DNA of 42,456 bases. Origin: Glycomyces luteolus. GTDB taxonomy: Bacteria; Actinomycetota; Actinomycetes; Mycobacteriales; Micromonosporaceae. This document shows positions 8,176 to 16,990 of this stretch, piece after piece. The stretch spans positions 49,666 through 92,121 of the forward strand of contig NZ_JAPZVP010000002.1 in NCBI RefSeq assembly GCF_027622875.1, read 5' to 3'. A program made the position numbers and the translations under genes. Position 1 is the stretch's first letter. Each line of letters begins with the position of its first letter. Under the pieces are notes generated by a model. The model saw nothing but the letters and a program-made list of their open reading frames with translations. It did not search any database and had not been told where the DNA came from.

Positions 8176-9501
8176 GTGACTGACAGGCAACCGCAGGCCG
8201 CTCGTTCCCGTACCGCCTCCGCAGCCGCCATCGCGCGCGCCGCCCAGGTCATCCCCGGCGGCGTCAACTCGCCCGTGCGCGCCTTCCGCGGCGTCGGCGG
8301 CGACCCGGTCTTCATCCGCGAGGCCTCCGGCGCCCGCATGACCGACGTCGACGGGAACGTCTACATCGACCTCGTCGGCTCCTGGGGCCCGCTCATCCTC
8401 GGCCACGCCCACCCCGAGGTCGTCGCGGCCCTCACCGCCGCCGCGGCCCGCGGCACCTCCTACGGCGCGCCCACCGTGGGCGAGATCGAGCTCGCCGAGC
8501 TCATCGTCCAGCGCACCCCGTGCGAGATGGTCCGCCTCGTCTCCTCCGGCACCGAGGCCACCATGAGCGCCGTGCGCCTCGCCCGCGCCGCCACCGGCCG
8601 CGACAAGATCGTCAAGTTCGCCGGCTGCTACCACGGCCACGCCGACTACTTCCTCGCCGAGGCCGGATCGGGCGTCGCCACCCTCGGCCACCCCGACTCG
8701 CCCGGCGTCCCAGCCGCCGCCGCGGCGGACACGATCGTCGTCCCCTACAACGACATCGACGCCGTCGAAGCCGCGTTCGCCGCCCACCCCGGCCAGATCG
8801 CCGCGGTCATCACCGAGGCGCTCCCCGGCAACATGGGCGCGATCGAACCGCTCGACGGCTTCAACGAGCGGCTCTACGCCCTCGCCCGCGACCGCGGCGC
8901 GCTCCTCATCTCCGACGAGGTCATGACCGGCTTCCGCGTCGGCCCGGGCGGCCTCGCCGCGCCCGCCGACCTCTACACGTACGGCAAGGTCATGGGCGGC
9001 GGCCTGCCCGCCGCCGCGTTCGGCGGCCGCGCCGACCTGATGTCGCTGATCAGCCCGGCCGGGCCGGTCTACCAGGCCGGGACGCTCTCGGGGAACCCGC
9101 TCGCGGTCGCCGCCGGGCTCGCGACCCTCCGCAACTGCGACGCCGAGGTCTACCGGAAGCTCGACGGCACCGCCTCCGCTATCGCCGCCATGGCCACCGA
9201 GGCGCTCACCAAAGCCGGTGTCCCGCACTACGTCTCGGCGCCCTCGAACCTGTTCAGCATCTTCTTCTTCAATGAGCAGAGCTTCCGCGAAGGGCCCGTC
9301 CGGAACTTCGCTGACGCGAAGCGCCAGGACACCGAGGCGTACGGGGCGTTCTTCCACGCGATGCTCGAGCAAGGCGTCTACCTGCCGCCGAGCGCCTTCG
9401 AATGCTGGTTCACCTCGACCGCGATCGACGAGGAAGCCCTGTCACACATCGAACAGGCCTTGCACGCAGCGGCCGTTGCCGCGGCTAAGGTGCGATCATG
9501 A
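8176..9501 (+). CDS. hemL: Glutamate-1-semialdehyde 2,1-aminomutase
   Basis: PLP-dependent enzyme of 441 aa converting glutamate-1-semialdehyde to 5-aminolevulinate, the committed step of C5-pathway heme synthesis. Visible family features are [10 protein letters not shown] near the N-terminus, [20 protein letters not shown], the aspartate in [10 protein letters not shown], and the PLP lysine in [10 protein letters not shown] (about residue 270). Length and motif order are those of HemL rather than a generic class III aminotransferase. GTG 8176 is chosen because the homologous N-terminus begins just after it and a -10-like box sits 6 nt upstream. First gene of a seven-gene operon: the next start overlaps its stop by 4 nt (ATGA). 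The link to cytochrome c assembly genes fits a shared heme theme. Confidence 0.95.
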   Translation: MTDRQPQAARSRTASAAAIARAAQVIPGGVNSPVRAFRGVGGDPVFIREASGARMTDVDGNVYIDLVGSWGPLILGHAHPEVVAALTAAAARGTSYGAPTVGEIELAELIVQRTPCEMVRLVSSGTEATMSAVRLARAATGRDKIVKFAGCYHGHADYFLAEAGSGVATLGHPDSPGVPAAAAADTIVVPYNDIDAVEAAFAAHPGQIAAVITEALPGNMGAIEPLDGFNERLYALARDRGALLISDEVMTGFRVGPGGLAAPADLYTYGKVMGGGLPAAAFGGRADLMSLISPAGPVYQAGTLSGNPLAVAAGLATLRNCDAEVYRKLDGTASAIAAMATEALTKAGVPHYVSAPSNLFSIFFFNEQSFREGPVRNFADAKRQDTEAYGAFFHAMLEQGVYLPPSAFECWFTSTAIDEEALSHIEQALHAAAVAAAKVRS

Positions 9502-10151
9502 GCGGCTCCACGACCATCGTCCACCTGCTGCGCCACGGCGAGGTCCACAACCCCGAGGGCATCCTCTACGGGCGCATCCCCGGCTTCGGCCTGTCCGCGC
9601 TCGGCAGGGAGATGGCCGTGGCCGCCGCCGAGCGCCTGGCCGGGCGGGACGTCGTCCACGTCGGCGCCTCCCCGCTCCAGCGCGCGCAGGAGACCGCCGA
9701 ACCGGTCGCCTCGTCCTACCGCATGGACGTCACCACCTACGACGGCCTCATCGAGGCCGGCAACTCCTTCGAGGGCCTGCGGGTCGGCGTCGGCGACGGC
9801 GCCCTCCGCCAGCCGCGCTACTGGTGGCGCCTCCGCGACCCCTTCCGCCCCTCCTGGGGCGAGGCCTACCTCGACATCGCGCGCCGCATGATGGACGCCG
9901 TCGAGCAGGCCCGCACCGCCGCCGAAGGCTCGGAGGCCGTCCTCGTCAGCCACCAGCTGCCGATCTGGACCGCCCGCCGCTTCGCCGAGCGCAAGCGCCT
10001 GTGGCACGACCCGCGCAATCGCGAGTGCTCGCTGGCCTCGATCACGAGCTTCGTCTACGACGGCGCCAAGCTCGCCCGCATCGAGTACTCGGAGCCCGCC
10101 GCCCACCTGCTGCTCAAGTCCGAGTCCGCTCGGAAGGCCAAGGGCGCCTGA
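9498..10151 (+). CDS. Histidine phosphatase (phosphoglycerate mutase-like) family protein
   Basis: Cytoplasmic 217-aa member of the histidine phosphatase superfamily. The phospho-acceptor motif LLRHGEVHN lies at residues ~9-17, the second arginine in [12 protein letters not shown], and the second catalytic histidine in [10 protein letters not shown]. It is too short and divergent for a glycolytic phosphoglycerate mutase, so the substrate is unknown. The start overlaps the hemL stop by 4 nt and the next gene begins 2 nt after its stop, so it is translationally coupled within the hemL-ccs operon. A histidine phosphatase between hemL and the thioredoxin gene is a recurring actinobacterial arrangement; its role there is not established to my knowledge. 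Confidence 0.88.
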   Translation: MSGSTTIVHLLRHGEVHNPEGILYGRIPGFGLSALGREMAVAAAERLAGRDVVHVGASPLQRAQETAEPVASSYRMDVTTYDGLIEAGNSFEGLRVGVGDGALRQPRYWWRLRDPFRPSWGEAYLDIARRMMDAVEQARTAAEGSEAVLVSHQLPIWTARRFAERKRLWHDPRNRECSLASITSFVYDGAKLARIEYSEPAAHLLLKSESARKAKGA

Positions 10152-10153
10152 CG

Positions 10154-10750
10154 ATGGCCCTGCGGCGGAGGACGATGCTGGCGGCCGTGCCGCTGCTGGC
10201 CCTCGCCGCCTGCTCCGGGACAGGCGGCGAGAACTCGAACCGCGTCAACGAGATCAACCGCGACCGGTACGTCTCGGGCGACGGCTCGAACTACCGCTGG
10301 GAGGAACCCTCAGAGCGTTTCGACGCGCCCCGGCTCACCGGCGACGACCTCGACGGCAACCCGATCGACACCGACGACTGGGCCGGATCGGTCCTCGTCG
10401 TCAACTTCTGGGGCTCCTGGTGCGCCCCCTGCGTGGCCGAGGCGCCCTACCTCGCCGAGGCCGCCGCCGAGCTCGAAGCCGAGAACGTGCGGTTCCTCGG
10501 CGTGGACATCCGCGACACCGCGGACGCCGCGAAGGCCTTCGAGCGCCGCTGGGCCGTCCCCTACCCCTCGATCAGCGACGAGCCCGGCCGCATCGCCGAC
10601 CAGTTCGTCGACTACGGGCTCTCCCCGAACGACATCCCCGCCACCATCGTGATCGACGCCGAGCACCGGGTCTTCTCCATCTGGCGCGGCGCGATCGACG
10701 ACGCCGAGACCCTCATCGCCGACGTCCGCAAAGCCCTGGAGCCGTCATGA
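10154..10750 (+). CDS. TlpA/ResA-like thioredoxin lipoprotein
   Basis: Extracytoplasmic thiol-disulfide oxidoreductase, 198 aa. A lipoprotein signal is clear: MALRRRTMLAAVPLLALAAC with the lipobox Cys at position 20. The thioredoxin fold carries WCAPC (about residues 89-93) after VLVVNFWGS, and a cis-Pro region in NDIPATIVID. By family and context it should keep apocytochrome c CXXCH cysteines reduced, receiving electrons from the CcdA encoded two genes downstream. ATG 10154 lies 2 nt after the preceding stop; its own stop overlaps the next start by 4 nt. Confidence 0.92.
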   Translation: MALRRRTMLAAVPLLALAACSGTGGENSNRVNEINRDRYVSGDGSNYRWEEPSERFDAPRLTGDDLDGNPIDTDDWAGSVLVVNFWGSWCAPCVAEAPYLAEAAAELEAENVRFLGVDIRDTADAAKAFERRWAVPYPSISDEPGRIADQFVDYGLSPNDIPATIVIDAEHRVFSIWRGAIDDAETLIADVRKALEPS

Positions 10751-10905
10751 GCACGCCGCCAGCCCCCAAGTCCGCCCTCCGCAAGGCCGCCAAGGGCGCC
10801 GTGATGGCCGGGACCGCCGCCCTCGCCGCCGTCGCGGTCGGCACCCTCGTCAAACGCCGCCTCGACGGCGCATCGGACGCCTTGCCGCGCAAGGAGTCCG
10901 AATGA
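10747..10905 (+). CDS. Small membrane protein in cytochrome c biogenesis operon
   Basis: Encodes 52 aa: a short polar, lysine-containing N-terminus (MSTPPAPKSALRKAAKG), one hydrophobic helix (AVMAGTAALAAVAVGTLV) and a positively charged C-terminus with KRR and RKESE. The predicted single-pass topology suggests a small inner-membrane subunit or chaperone. ATG 10747 overlaps the TlpA-like stop (ATGA), implying translational coupling, and the reading frame keeps the GC codon bias of its neighbours. I do not recognise a named family. It lies between the thioredoxin and CcdA genes, so a part in the redox or heme-ligation complex is plausible but unproven. Confidence 0.6.
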   Translation: MSTPPAPKSALRKAAKGAVMAGTAALAAVAVGTLVKRRLDGASDALPRKESE

Positions 10906-10945
10906 ACTCCGCCCCTCCCGGGCCCCGCTTCCCCGTGGAGGCCCG

Positions 10946-11686
10946 ATGAACCCCGCCGAGACCGCCGCCTCCGGTCCGCTGCTCCTCGCCTTCGGCGTGG
11001 CCGCGCTCGCCGGGCTGGTCTCGTTCGCGTCCCCGTGCACGCTCCCGCTCATGCCCGGGTACGTGTCCTATGTGACCGGCATGAGCGGCCAGGAGCTCGC
11101 GAAGGACCGCCGCAATGGACGCGTCCTGCTGGGCGCGCTCCTGTTCGTCGCCGGGTTCACCGCGGTCTACACCACGGTGGTGTTCGCCCTCCAGAGCGCC
11201 GGACGCGCCCTCCTCACCAACTCCTCCACATTGGAGACCGTGGCCGGGGTCGTCATGATCGCCATGGGCCTCATGTTCATCGGCCTCATCCCCGCCCGCG
11301 GCGGCTTCGCCCCCAAATGGCGCCCGGCCGTCGGCCTCGCCGGGGCCCCCCTGTTCGGCGCGGTCTTCGCGCTCTCCTGGATCCCCTGCACCTCACCGGT
11401 GCTCGCGGCGATCACGAGCCTCGCGGTGATCCAGGACGGCACCGGCCGCGGCATCGGCCTCATGATCGCCTACTGCGCGGGGCTCGGCGCGCCCTTCGTG
11501 CTCTTCGCCGTCGGCATGCACCGCCTCGCCGGGGCCCTCGACTTCCTCAAGCGCCACGGCCGCGCGATCTCGATCGCGGGCGGCGTCATGCTCTGCCTCG
11601 TCGGCATCGCCCTCGTCACGGGCGCCTGGACCGAGTTCACGAACTGGCTGCGCGCCACCGTAGGAGCCGGGGTGAGCCTGCTGTGA
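10946..11686 (+). CDS. ccdA: Cytochrome c biogenesis protein CcdA
   Basis: Integral membrane electron conduit of 246 aa with six predicted transmembrane helices. It moves reducing equivalents from cytoplasmic thioredoxin to the extracytoplasmic TlpA-like protein. The paired redox cysteines are visible in SFASPCTLPLMPGY (helix 1) and LSWIPCTSPVLAAI (helix 4), both followed by proline-containing motifs typical of CcdA/DsbD-beta. A GTGGAGGC ribosome site precedes ATG 10946. A 15-codon open frame fills the gap after the 52-aa gene and overlaps this start by ATGA. Confidence 0.95.
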   Translation: MNPAETAASGPLLLAFGVAALAGLVSFASPCTLPLMPGYVSYVTGMSGQELAKDRRNGRVLLGALLFVAGFTAVYTTVVFALQSAGRALLTNSSTLETVAGVVMIAMGLMFIGLIPARGGFAPKWRPAVGLAGAPLFGAVFALSWIPCTSPVLAAITSLAVIQDGTGRGIGLMIAYCAGLGAPFVLFAVGMHRLAGALDFLKRHGRAISIAGGVMLCLVGIALVTGAWTEFTNWLRATVGAGVSLL

Positions 11687-11735
11687 TGACCGCCGACCGG
11701 CCGCCCGCCAACGCCGGAACCGGGGTGACCCGCCC

Positions 11736-13331
11736 GTGACCGCCGTCCTCGCGCCGCCGCCCCGCTCCGAACCCAAGCCCCTCAAGCGCCTCCGCTCCTT
11801 CGTCCGCCGCTGGTGGCACCAGCTCACCGCGATGCGGACCGCGCTTCTGCTGCTCCTGGCGCTCGCGCTCGCCGCGATCCCCGGCTCGACGTTCCCGCAG
11901 CGGTCCATCAGCGCCGTCGACGTCGCGGGCTACTACGACGAGCACCCCGACCTCGCGCCGTGGCTCGACCGGCTGTGGGCCTTCGACGTCTACACCTCGC
12001 CGTGGTTCTCCGCGATCTACCTGCTGCTCATGGTCAGCCTCGTCGGCTGCATCCTGCCGCGCCTCGGCGTCCACTGGAAGGCCCTGCGCGCCAGGGTCCC
12101 CGACGCGCCGCGGCGCATGTCGATCCTCCCGTACCACCGGGTCCTCGACTCCGAGGCGAACCAGTCGATGGCCCGCGCCGTGCTCAAGCAGCGCCGCTGG
12201 CGCACCACGGTGCGCGAGGCCGAGGACGGCACGGTCACGATCGCGGCCGAGAAGGGACACCTGCGCGAGACCGGGAACCTGCTCTTCCACTCCAGCATCA
12301 TCTTCATGCTCGTCGGCGTCGCGCTCGGCAGCCTCATGAGCTGGTACGGCAACCGCATCCTCTCCGAGGGCAAGTCGTACTGCAACAACCTCCAGCAGTA
12401 CGACGAGTACGGCCTGGGCGCGTGGGTCGACGAGACCAGCCTCCCGCAGTTCTGCCTGACCCTCGACGACTTCGACGCCGAGTTCACCAACGGCGGCCCG
12501 ACCGCCTACGACGCGGCCGTCGCCTACGAGGCGGGCGGGCAGTCCGGCGACTACGCGCTCGAGGTCAACCACCCGTTGAACATCGACGGCACCAACGTGT
12601 TCCTCATCGGCCACGGCTACACCGCCGTCGTCACCTACACCGACCGCTACGGCCAGACGCAGACGCTCCACCAGGAGTTCCTGGCCATGGACGCCGCGAT
12701 GAACTCCGAGGGCGCCTTCAAGTTCCCCGACGCCAACGTCGACCCCGCCACCGGCACGGTCGACGAGGACGCCGAGGTCGGCTTCGACGCGATCCTCGTG
12801 CCCACCTACGACGACGCGACCGCGATGCTCCTCGGCACCGACCCCGAGCTGAACAACCCCGTGCTCGCCCTGACCGCCTACACCGGCGACCTCGGCCTCG
12901 CCGACGGCCAGCCCGAATCGGTGTACGCGGTCAACGAGGCCCAGATCGCCTCCGGGAACCTCGAGCGGGTCAACGACGAGGTCGAGGTCATCGGCGTCGG
13001 CGACGCGATGACCCTGCCCGACGGTTCCAGCCTCACCTTCGACGGCGTCGAGCAGTACGCCGTCCTCCAGGTGCGCCACGACCCGGGCGGCCCCGTCGTC
13101 CTCGCCGGGGCGGTCCTGCTCCTGGGCGGCCTGCTGCCCGCGCTCGCGGTGCGCCGCAGGCGCTTCTGGATCCGGTGGAACCCCGACGGGACCGTCGAGA
13201 CCGCCGGGCTCAACCGCAACGACTACGACGGCCTCGACGAGGAGTGCGACGAGCTCACCGCTGCGATCGCGCCCGGCCATGAGCCGCCGCAGGCATCTGA
13301 ATCCGACGACTCGATAGGGGGCCGGCAATGA
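11736..13331 (+). CDS. resB: System II cytochrome c biogenesis protein ResB/Ccs1
   Basis: Membrane protein of 531 aa, the large partner of the heme export/ligation complex (CcsBA). Helices can be seen around 33-50 (MRTALLLLLALALAAIPG), 80-100 (FSAIYLLLMVSLVGCILP), 183-203 (NLLFHSSIIFMLVGVALGSL) and near the C-terminus (VVLAGAVLLLGGLLPAL), with a large extracytoplasmic domain between the third and fourth. The motif WWHQLTAMRTALLLLLALALA is typical of actinobacterial ResB. Start GTG 11736 has GGGGTGA upstream; it overlaps a 17-codon open frame by GTGA. Its stop overlaps the ccsA start by 4 nt. Confidence 0.93.
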   Translation: MTAVLAPPPRSEPKPLKRLRSFVRRWWHQLTAMRTALLLLLALALAAIPGSTFPQRSISAVDVAGYYDEHPDLAPWLDRLWAFDVYTSPWFSAIYLLLMVSLVGCILPRLGVHWKALRARVPDAPRRMSILPYHRVLDSEANQSMARAVLKQRRWRTTVREAEDGTVTIAAEKGHLRETGNLLFHSSIIFMLVGVALGSLMSWYGNRILSEGKSYCNNLQQYDEYGLGAWVDETSLPQFCLTLDDFDAEFTNGGPTAYDAAVAYEAGGQSGDYALEVNHPLNIDGTNVFLIGHGYTAVVTYTDRYGQTQTLHQEFLAMDAAMNSEGAFKFPDANVDPATGTVDEDAEVGFDAILVPTYDDATAMLLGTDPELNNPVLALTAYTGDLGLADGQPESVYAVNEAQIASGNLERVNDEVEVIGVGDAMTLPDGSSLTFDGVEQYAVLQVRHDPGGPVVLAGAVLLLGGLLPALAVRRRRFWIRWNPDGTVETAGLNRNDYDGLDEECDELTAAIAPGHEPPQASESDDSIGGRQ

Positions 13332-14293
13332 CCGGGGCCGAAGTCGCGAACGCGCTGTTCGTCGCCACCATCCTCATCTACGCGGGGGCCATGTTCGCCT
13401 ACGCGGTGGAGTACGCCTTCGACAGGCGCGCGCCCAAGCGCGCCAAGCAGCTCGCGGCCGTCGCCGCCCCGGGCGCCGACGCCGCCGGCGAGCCCGTCGC
13501 CGCCGAACCTCCGATCAGCCCGGCCGCCGCGCGCGGCGCGGGCCGCCTCGGCCTGGTCCTCACCTTCCTCGGCACGGCGGCGCTCGCCGCGAGCATCGTC
13601 ACCCGCGTCGTCTACACCGGACGGTGGCCGTGGGGCAACATGTTCGAGTACACGGTGGGCGTGGCGCTCGCGGGCATGGTCACCTGGCTGGTCCTCGTCT
13701 CCCGCGGCAACGTGCCGCGCCGCCTCGGCCTGTTCGCGACCTTCGCGGTCACGATGGTCCTCGGCACGTCGGTGCGGGTCTACACCGAAGCGGGACCACT
13801 GGTCCCGGCCCTGGACTCGTACTGGATCGTCATCCACGTGACGGCCGCGATTGCCTCCTCGGGCATCCTGCTCATCGGCTGCGTCTTCGCGATCCTGCAC
13901 CTGCTCAAGCGCCGCTACGACCGCCAGGTCTCCGACGGCAAGCCGATCCGCTTCCCGCTCAACGTGGCCGAGCGGCTCCCGGACGCGACCGCCTTGGAGC
14001 GCATGACCTTCAAGATCCACGTGTTCGCGTTCCCGCTGCTCACCTTCGGCATCATCGCGGGGTCGGTGTGGGCGCACCTCGCGTGGGGCCGCTACTGGAA
14101 CTGGGACCCGAAGGAGGTCTGGGCGTTCATCGCCTGGGTCGTCTACGCGGCCTACCTGCACGCCCGCGTCTCCGGCAAGAGCGCCAAGGTGAACGCCCCC
14201 TGGATCGCGATCCTCGGCTACGCCGTGATGCTCTTCAACCTCACCGCGGTGAACCTCGTCTTCTCCGGCCTCCACTCCTACGCCGGGGTCTAG
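13328..14293 (+). CDS. ccsA: Cytochrome c biogenesis protein CcsA/CcsB (heme-handling subunit)
   Basis: Polytopic membrane protein of 321 aa that presents heme for covalent attachment to apocytochrome c. The WWD-type heme loop is clear in WGRYWNWDPKEVWAFIAW, and helical segments contain conserved histidines (SYWIVIHVTAAI near 170 and the C-terminal SGLHSYAGV). WGNMFEY is another family signature. ATG 13328 overlaps the resB stop (ATGA), so the two subunits are made in step. Called ccsB in some actinobacterial annotations. Last gene of the operon, followed by a strong palindromic terminator. Confidence 0.95.
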   Translation: MTGAEVANALFVATILIYAGAMFAYAVEYAFDRRAPKRAKQLAAVAAPGADAAGEPVAAEPPISPAAARGAGRLGLVLTFLGTAALAASIVTRVVYTGRWPWGNMFEYTVGVALAGMVTWLVLVSRGNVPRRLGLFATFAVTMVLGTSVRVYTEAGPLVPALDSYWIVIHVTAAIASSGILLIGCVFAILHLLKRRYDRQVSDGKPIRFPLNVAERLPDATALERMTFKIHVFAFPLLTFGIIAGSVWAHLAWGRYWNWDPKEVWAFIAWVVYAAYLHARVSGKSAKVNAPWIAILGYAVMLFNLTAVNLVFSGLHSYAGV

Positions 14294-14378
14294 ACCCCGC
14301 GGGACTGCGGTGCGTGACGGCTCCATATATATAAGGTGCGGAACGCGAACGGACCGCCCCGGAATACAAGGCGGCGAA

Positions 14379-14418
14379 CGGGAACGGGCGCCCTCCGATC
14401 GGAGGGCGCCCGTTCCCG
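14379..14418. terminator. Bidirectional intrinsic terminator, 40-bp perfect palindrome
   Basis: Bases 14379-14418 are a perfect inverted repeat; the left arm starts CGGGAACGGGCG and the centre is CCGATCGG. It lies between the convergent ccsA (ends 14293) and first MHYT gene (ends 14441) and would form a long GC stem on either strand. T tracts are weak, as is usual in GC-rich actinobacteria. Confidence 0.85.
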
Positions 14419-14440
14419 CTGCTTGCGGGTGCGAGAGCCG

Positions 14441-15526
14441 TTACCGCCGCGGCGTCTGCCGCGGGGTGATGTCGAAGTGCTCGGCGGTCCGCTCCAGATC
14501 CGCCTGCTGGAACGAGCGCTGCCCGTGCGCCCCAGGGCGGTCGGGGACGATGAGCGGGCCGTCGTGGCTGCCCATCGGCGCCTGGATCGGGGCCGTCCGC
14601 TGGTCCGGGACGTGGCCCTGGGCGCGCTCGCTCCTGTTGCGGACCCGCCCGGGCTTGGGGGCGCCCTGGCGGTTCGGTCGCGGCTGGGGGCCGCGGAGCT
14701 TGTCGACCGGGATCGCGCCCGTCGAGGTCGGAGGCACTTCCTCGTCGGCGACCTCGATGCCGAACTGCTCGCGCTTGGTGACCATCTTCGGCTGGGTCCC
14801 CATGAGCGCGAACAGGAGCACGATGATGCCGATGGTCGCGACGCCGAGGATCGGCAGGATGAGCATGATCGGGTCGATGCCCGACACCGAGTTGCGGCCC
14901 TCATTGGCGAGCTGGACGCGCACCCCGGCCATGCCGGTGAAGTGCATCGAGCAGATCGCCGCCGCCATGATGATCGCCGCGCCCGACTGCCAGCGCCAGC
15001 CGTCGAGGTACATGCCGCAGAACAGGGCCGCGGTCGCGGCGACGACGGCGATCACCACCGAGGCGATGAAGTAGCTGTGCTCGTGGGAGATGCGCCCCGA
15101 GACGTTGATCGCCGCCATGCCCGAGTAGTGCATGATGACGACGCCGATGCCCGTGATGGGACCGGCCATGAGGATCTTCGCGACCGTGTTGCGTCGGCCC
15201 GTGCCCGCCACCAGCAGGCCGAAGAACACGGCGCCGATGGAGGCCACGAGGCTCAGGAACGTCTTCAGCGGGTCGTAGCCGATGTCCGAGTCGATGACCT
15301 TGAAACCGATCATCGCGGTGAAGTGCATCATCCAGATCGCGGTGCCGCCCAAGGCGAACGCCGCGAGCGCGATCCACCGGATCCGCTTGCGGGCGGACTT
15401 CACCGTGCCGTCCTGGCGGCGGGCCTGCGTCATGCACATGAGCGCCAGGATCGAACCCGCGAAGGCGAATCCGAAGGCCATGATGGGGTTGATCCAGCCG
15501 TAAGTGAAATGACTTACGTGTTCCAT
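14441..15526 (-). CDS. MHYT-domain membrane sensor with cytoplasmic tail
   Basis: Membrane protein of 361 aa with seven predicted helices in the first ~245 residues. Three MHYT-type motifs are present, MHFTAM, MHYSGM and MHFTGM, each at a helix end; in this family the Met/His residues are proposed to bind copper and sense O2, CO or NO. There is no GGDEF, EAL or kinase output domain. Instead a ~115-residue hydrophilic, proline/arginine-rich cytoplasmic tail follows, so any output must go through a partner. GGAGGAAG lies 7 nt before ATG 15526. Tandem paralogue of the next upstream gene, 78 bp away. Confidence 0.88.
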   Translation of the reverse strand: MEHVSHFTYGWINPIMAFGFAFAGSILALMCMTQARRQDGTVKSARKRIRWIALAAFALGGTAIWMMHFTAMIGFKVIDSDIGYDPLKTFLSLVASIGAVFFGLLVAGTGRRNTVAKILMAGPITGIGVVIMHYSGMAAINVSGRISHEHSYFIASVVIAVVAATAALFCGMYLDGWRWQSGAAIIMAAAICSMHFTGMAGVRVQLANEGRNSVSGIDPIMLILPILGVATIGIIVLLFALMGTQPKMVTKREQFGIEVADEEVPPTSTGAIPVDKLRGPQPRPNRQGAPKPGRVRNRSERAQGHVPDQRTAPIQAPMGSHDGPLIVPDRPGAHGQRSFQQADLERTAEHFDITPRQTPRR

Positions 15527-15604
15527 CCGTGGTCTTCCTCCCCGGGCTCGGCCCGTATCCGGAATGTTGCGCTTAAGGTGCGGCGCGATGTGAAACTTAT
15601 ACGA

Positions 15605-16426
15605 CTACTGTCCGGCGGCGTCAGCAAGACGGACAGTTGCACTAGGACGGTCATTTCGGTCACCGTTATCGGGTTGTGAGGTCGAATCGAGCGCTGGCGA
15701 GGCCAGCACACCGAACACCATCCCCACGATCGCGATCATCGCCAGGATGAGGATCGGCAGCAGCAGCACGAGCGGGCTGATGCCCGACACGTCCGCGCTC
15801 GCCGGCCCTTCGACCTCGACGGCCGCCATACCGGTGTAGTGCATGCCGACCACCGCGACGCTCATGACCGCCGCGGCGAGCGCCATCGTCCCGCGTCGGT
15901 CGACCACGGCCGTGAACCGCAGGGCCACCGTCGAAGCGACCACCGCGACCGCCGCCGAAGCCGCGACCAGCAGCGGGTCGTAGACGACCCGCCCGCCCGT
16001 GGCGACCGCGGCCATCCCCGTGTAGTGCATCCCGACCACGCCCGCGCCGCACACCAGTCCGCCGAGGATCAAGCGCGGCCAGCCGGCGCGCTTGCCTCCG
16101 GACACGAACAGCCCGATGCCGACGGCCGCGACCGCGAGTCCGAACGACGCGGCGGTGAGCCCGGGGCCGTAGGCGATGTCGGTACCGGTGACGGTGAAGC
16201 CGACCATCGCGATGAAGTGCATCATCCAGATGCCGACCCCGCCGATCGCCAAGGCGGCCAGCAGGGTCCAGCGAAAGCGCCCGCCGGGGGAGGCGGCGGC
16301 GCGGGCGTAGCGGGAAGCCGACAGGCCGAGGTACGAGCCGGCCGCGGCGAAGGCGAGGCCCATCACGGGATTGAGCCAGCCGTAAGTGAAGTGGTGGTGC
16401 TCGAGAGCGGCAGCGAGCAGGTCCAT
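15605..16426 (-). CDS. MHYT-domain membrane sensor, short form
   Basis: Paralogue of the neighbouring gene, 273 aa, with the same opening motif (HHFTYGWLNPVMGLAFA) and three MHYT-type motifs, MHFIAM, MHYTGM and MHYTGM, within seven predicted helices. The C-terminal tail is short (about 30 residues), and no output domain exists. The start is firm: AGGAGG sits 8 nt before ATG 16426. It is the first gene of the pair and lies divergent from the nitrate/nitrite-sensing kinase across a 564-bp control region containing a perfect 8-bp inverted repeat. By family knowledge it may sense diatomic gas; ligand and partner are not shown by the sequence. Confidence 0.87.
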   Translation of the reverse strand: MDLLAAALEHHHFTYGWLNPVMGLAFAAAGSYLGLSASRYARAAASPGGRFRWTLLAALAIGGVGIWMMHFIAMVGFTVTGTDIAYGPGLTAASFGLAVAAVGIGLFVSGGKRAGWPRLILGGLVCGAGVVGMHYTGMAAVATGGRVVYDPLLVAASAAVAVVASTVALRFTAVVDRRGTMALAAAVMSVAVVGMHYTGMAAVEVEGPASADVSGISPLVLLLPILILAMIAIVGMVFGVLASPALDSTSQPDNGDRNDRPSATVRLADAAGQ

Positions 16427-16990
16427 GGGGTTGCCTCCTGGAAGGTCGTGGGTCAACCGTGCCGAATGGAGGGCGAAGTGTGTCGCACAGCCTGTGCGAG
16501 TCGCGCGCGGACCTGCGGGCGCTATGGGGGATCTGTCCCCCGTTCGTGTTCGCCGGCTCGCACCCGGTGAGTGGTCTAAGGTGGCAGAGCACCCGACACG
16601 AACCGTGCTCGCGCCGCTGCGGTTCGTATAGCGCGGAGCGGTCGGGAACACGGGATGGGACGCGCCCGACCGGGGGCAAGGTCGTCGTCCGAACAGGCCG
16701 TCTTCTCGGCCGAACAGCCGAATACCGCATAGGCATGTGTCCGAAAGATCAGTGTATCTTGGGATTCGTCCAGCAACACGGTGGCATACGCGGGCGTCTT
16801 CAGTACTCCAGTACGCCCCTGGATTTCGCCGCCCTCATTCGTCATGATGGAATCTGCTGGGCTTCACATGCCGCCCCCGCCGCCCCGGCGGCAGGACGGC
16901 AGCCGACTCGACACGTCGGCCCGAGACCGATCCCGCCCGGCCCGGGCCCTTCGGTCTGACACAGAGGACCACCCCAGGAGGCTAGACAAG
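16427..16990. other. Divergent control region between MHYT pair and conservon
   Basis: 564 bp with no coding gene. It holds the operator-like palindrome at 16483-16499, a short inverted motif (AAGAT..ATCTT) with a TATCTT box near 16755-16760, and the paired element AGTACTCCAGTAC near 16803-16815. The right end carries the AGGAGG of the kinase gene. Transcripts toward the conservon probably start in the AT-richer part around 16730-16800. Confidence 0.4.
16483..16499. promoter_or_regulatory. Operator-like palindrome
   Basis: TCGCACAG C CTGTGCGA is a perfect 8-bp inverted repeat around a single C, 57 bp upstream of the short MHYT gene. Size and symmetry are those of a dimeric repressor/activator site, but I cannot assign a regulator family. 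Confidence 0.45.

Noticed and set aside
11637..13328. 563-aa minus-strand open frame opposite resB
   Set aside because: No recognisable domain, composition typical of antisense frames; resB on the plus strand has clear helices and operon overlaps.
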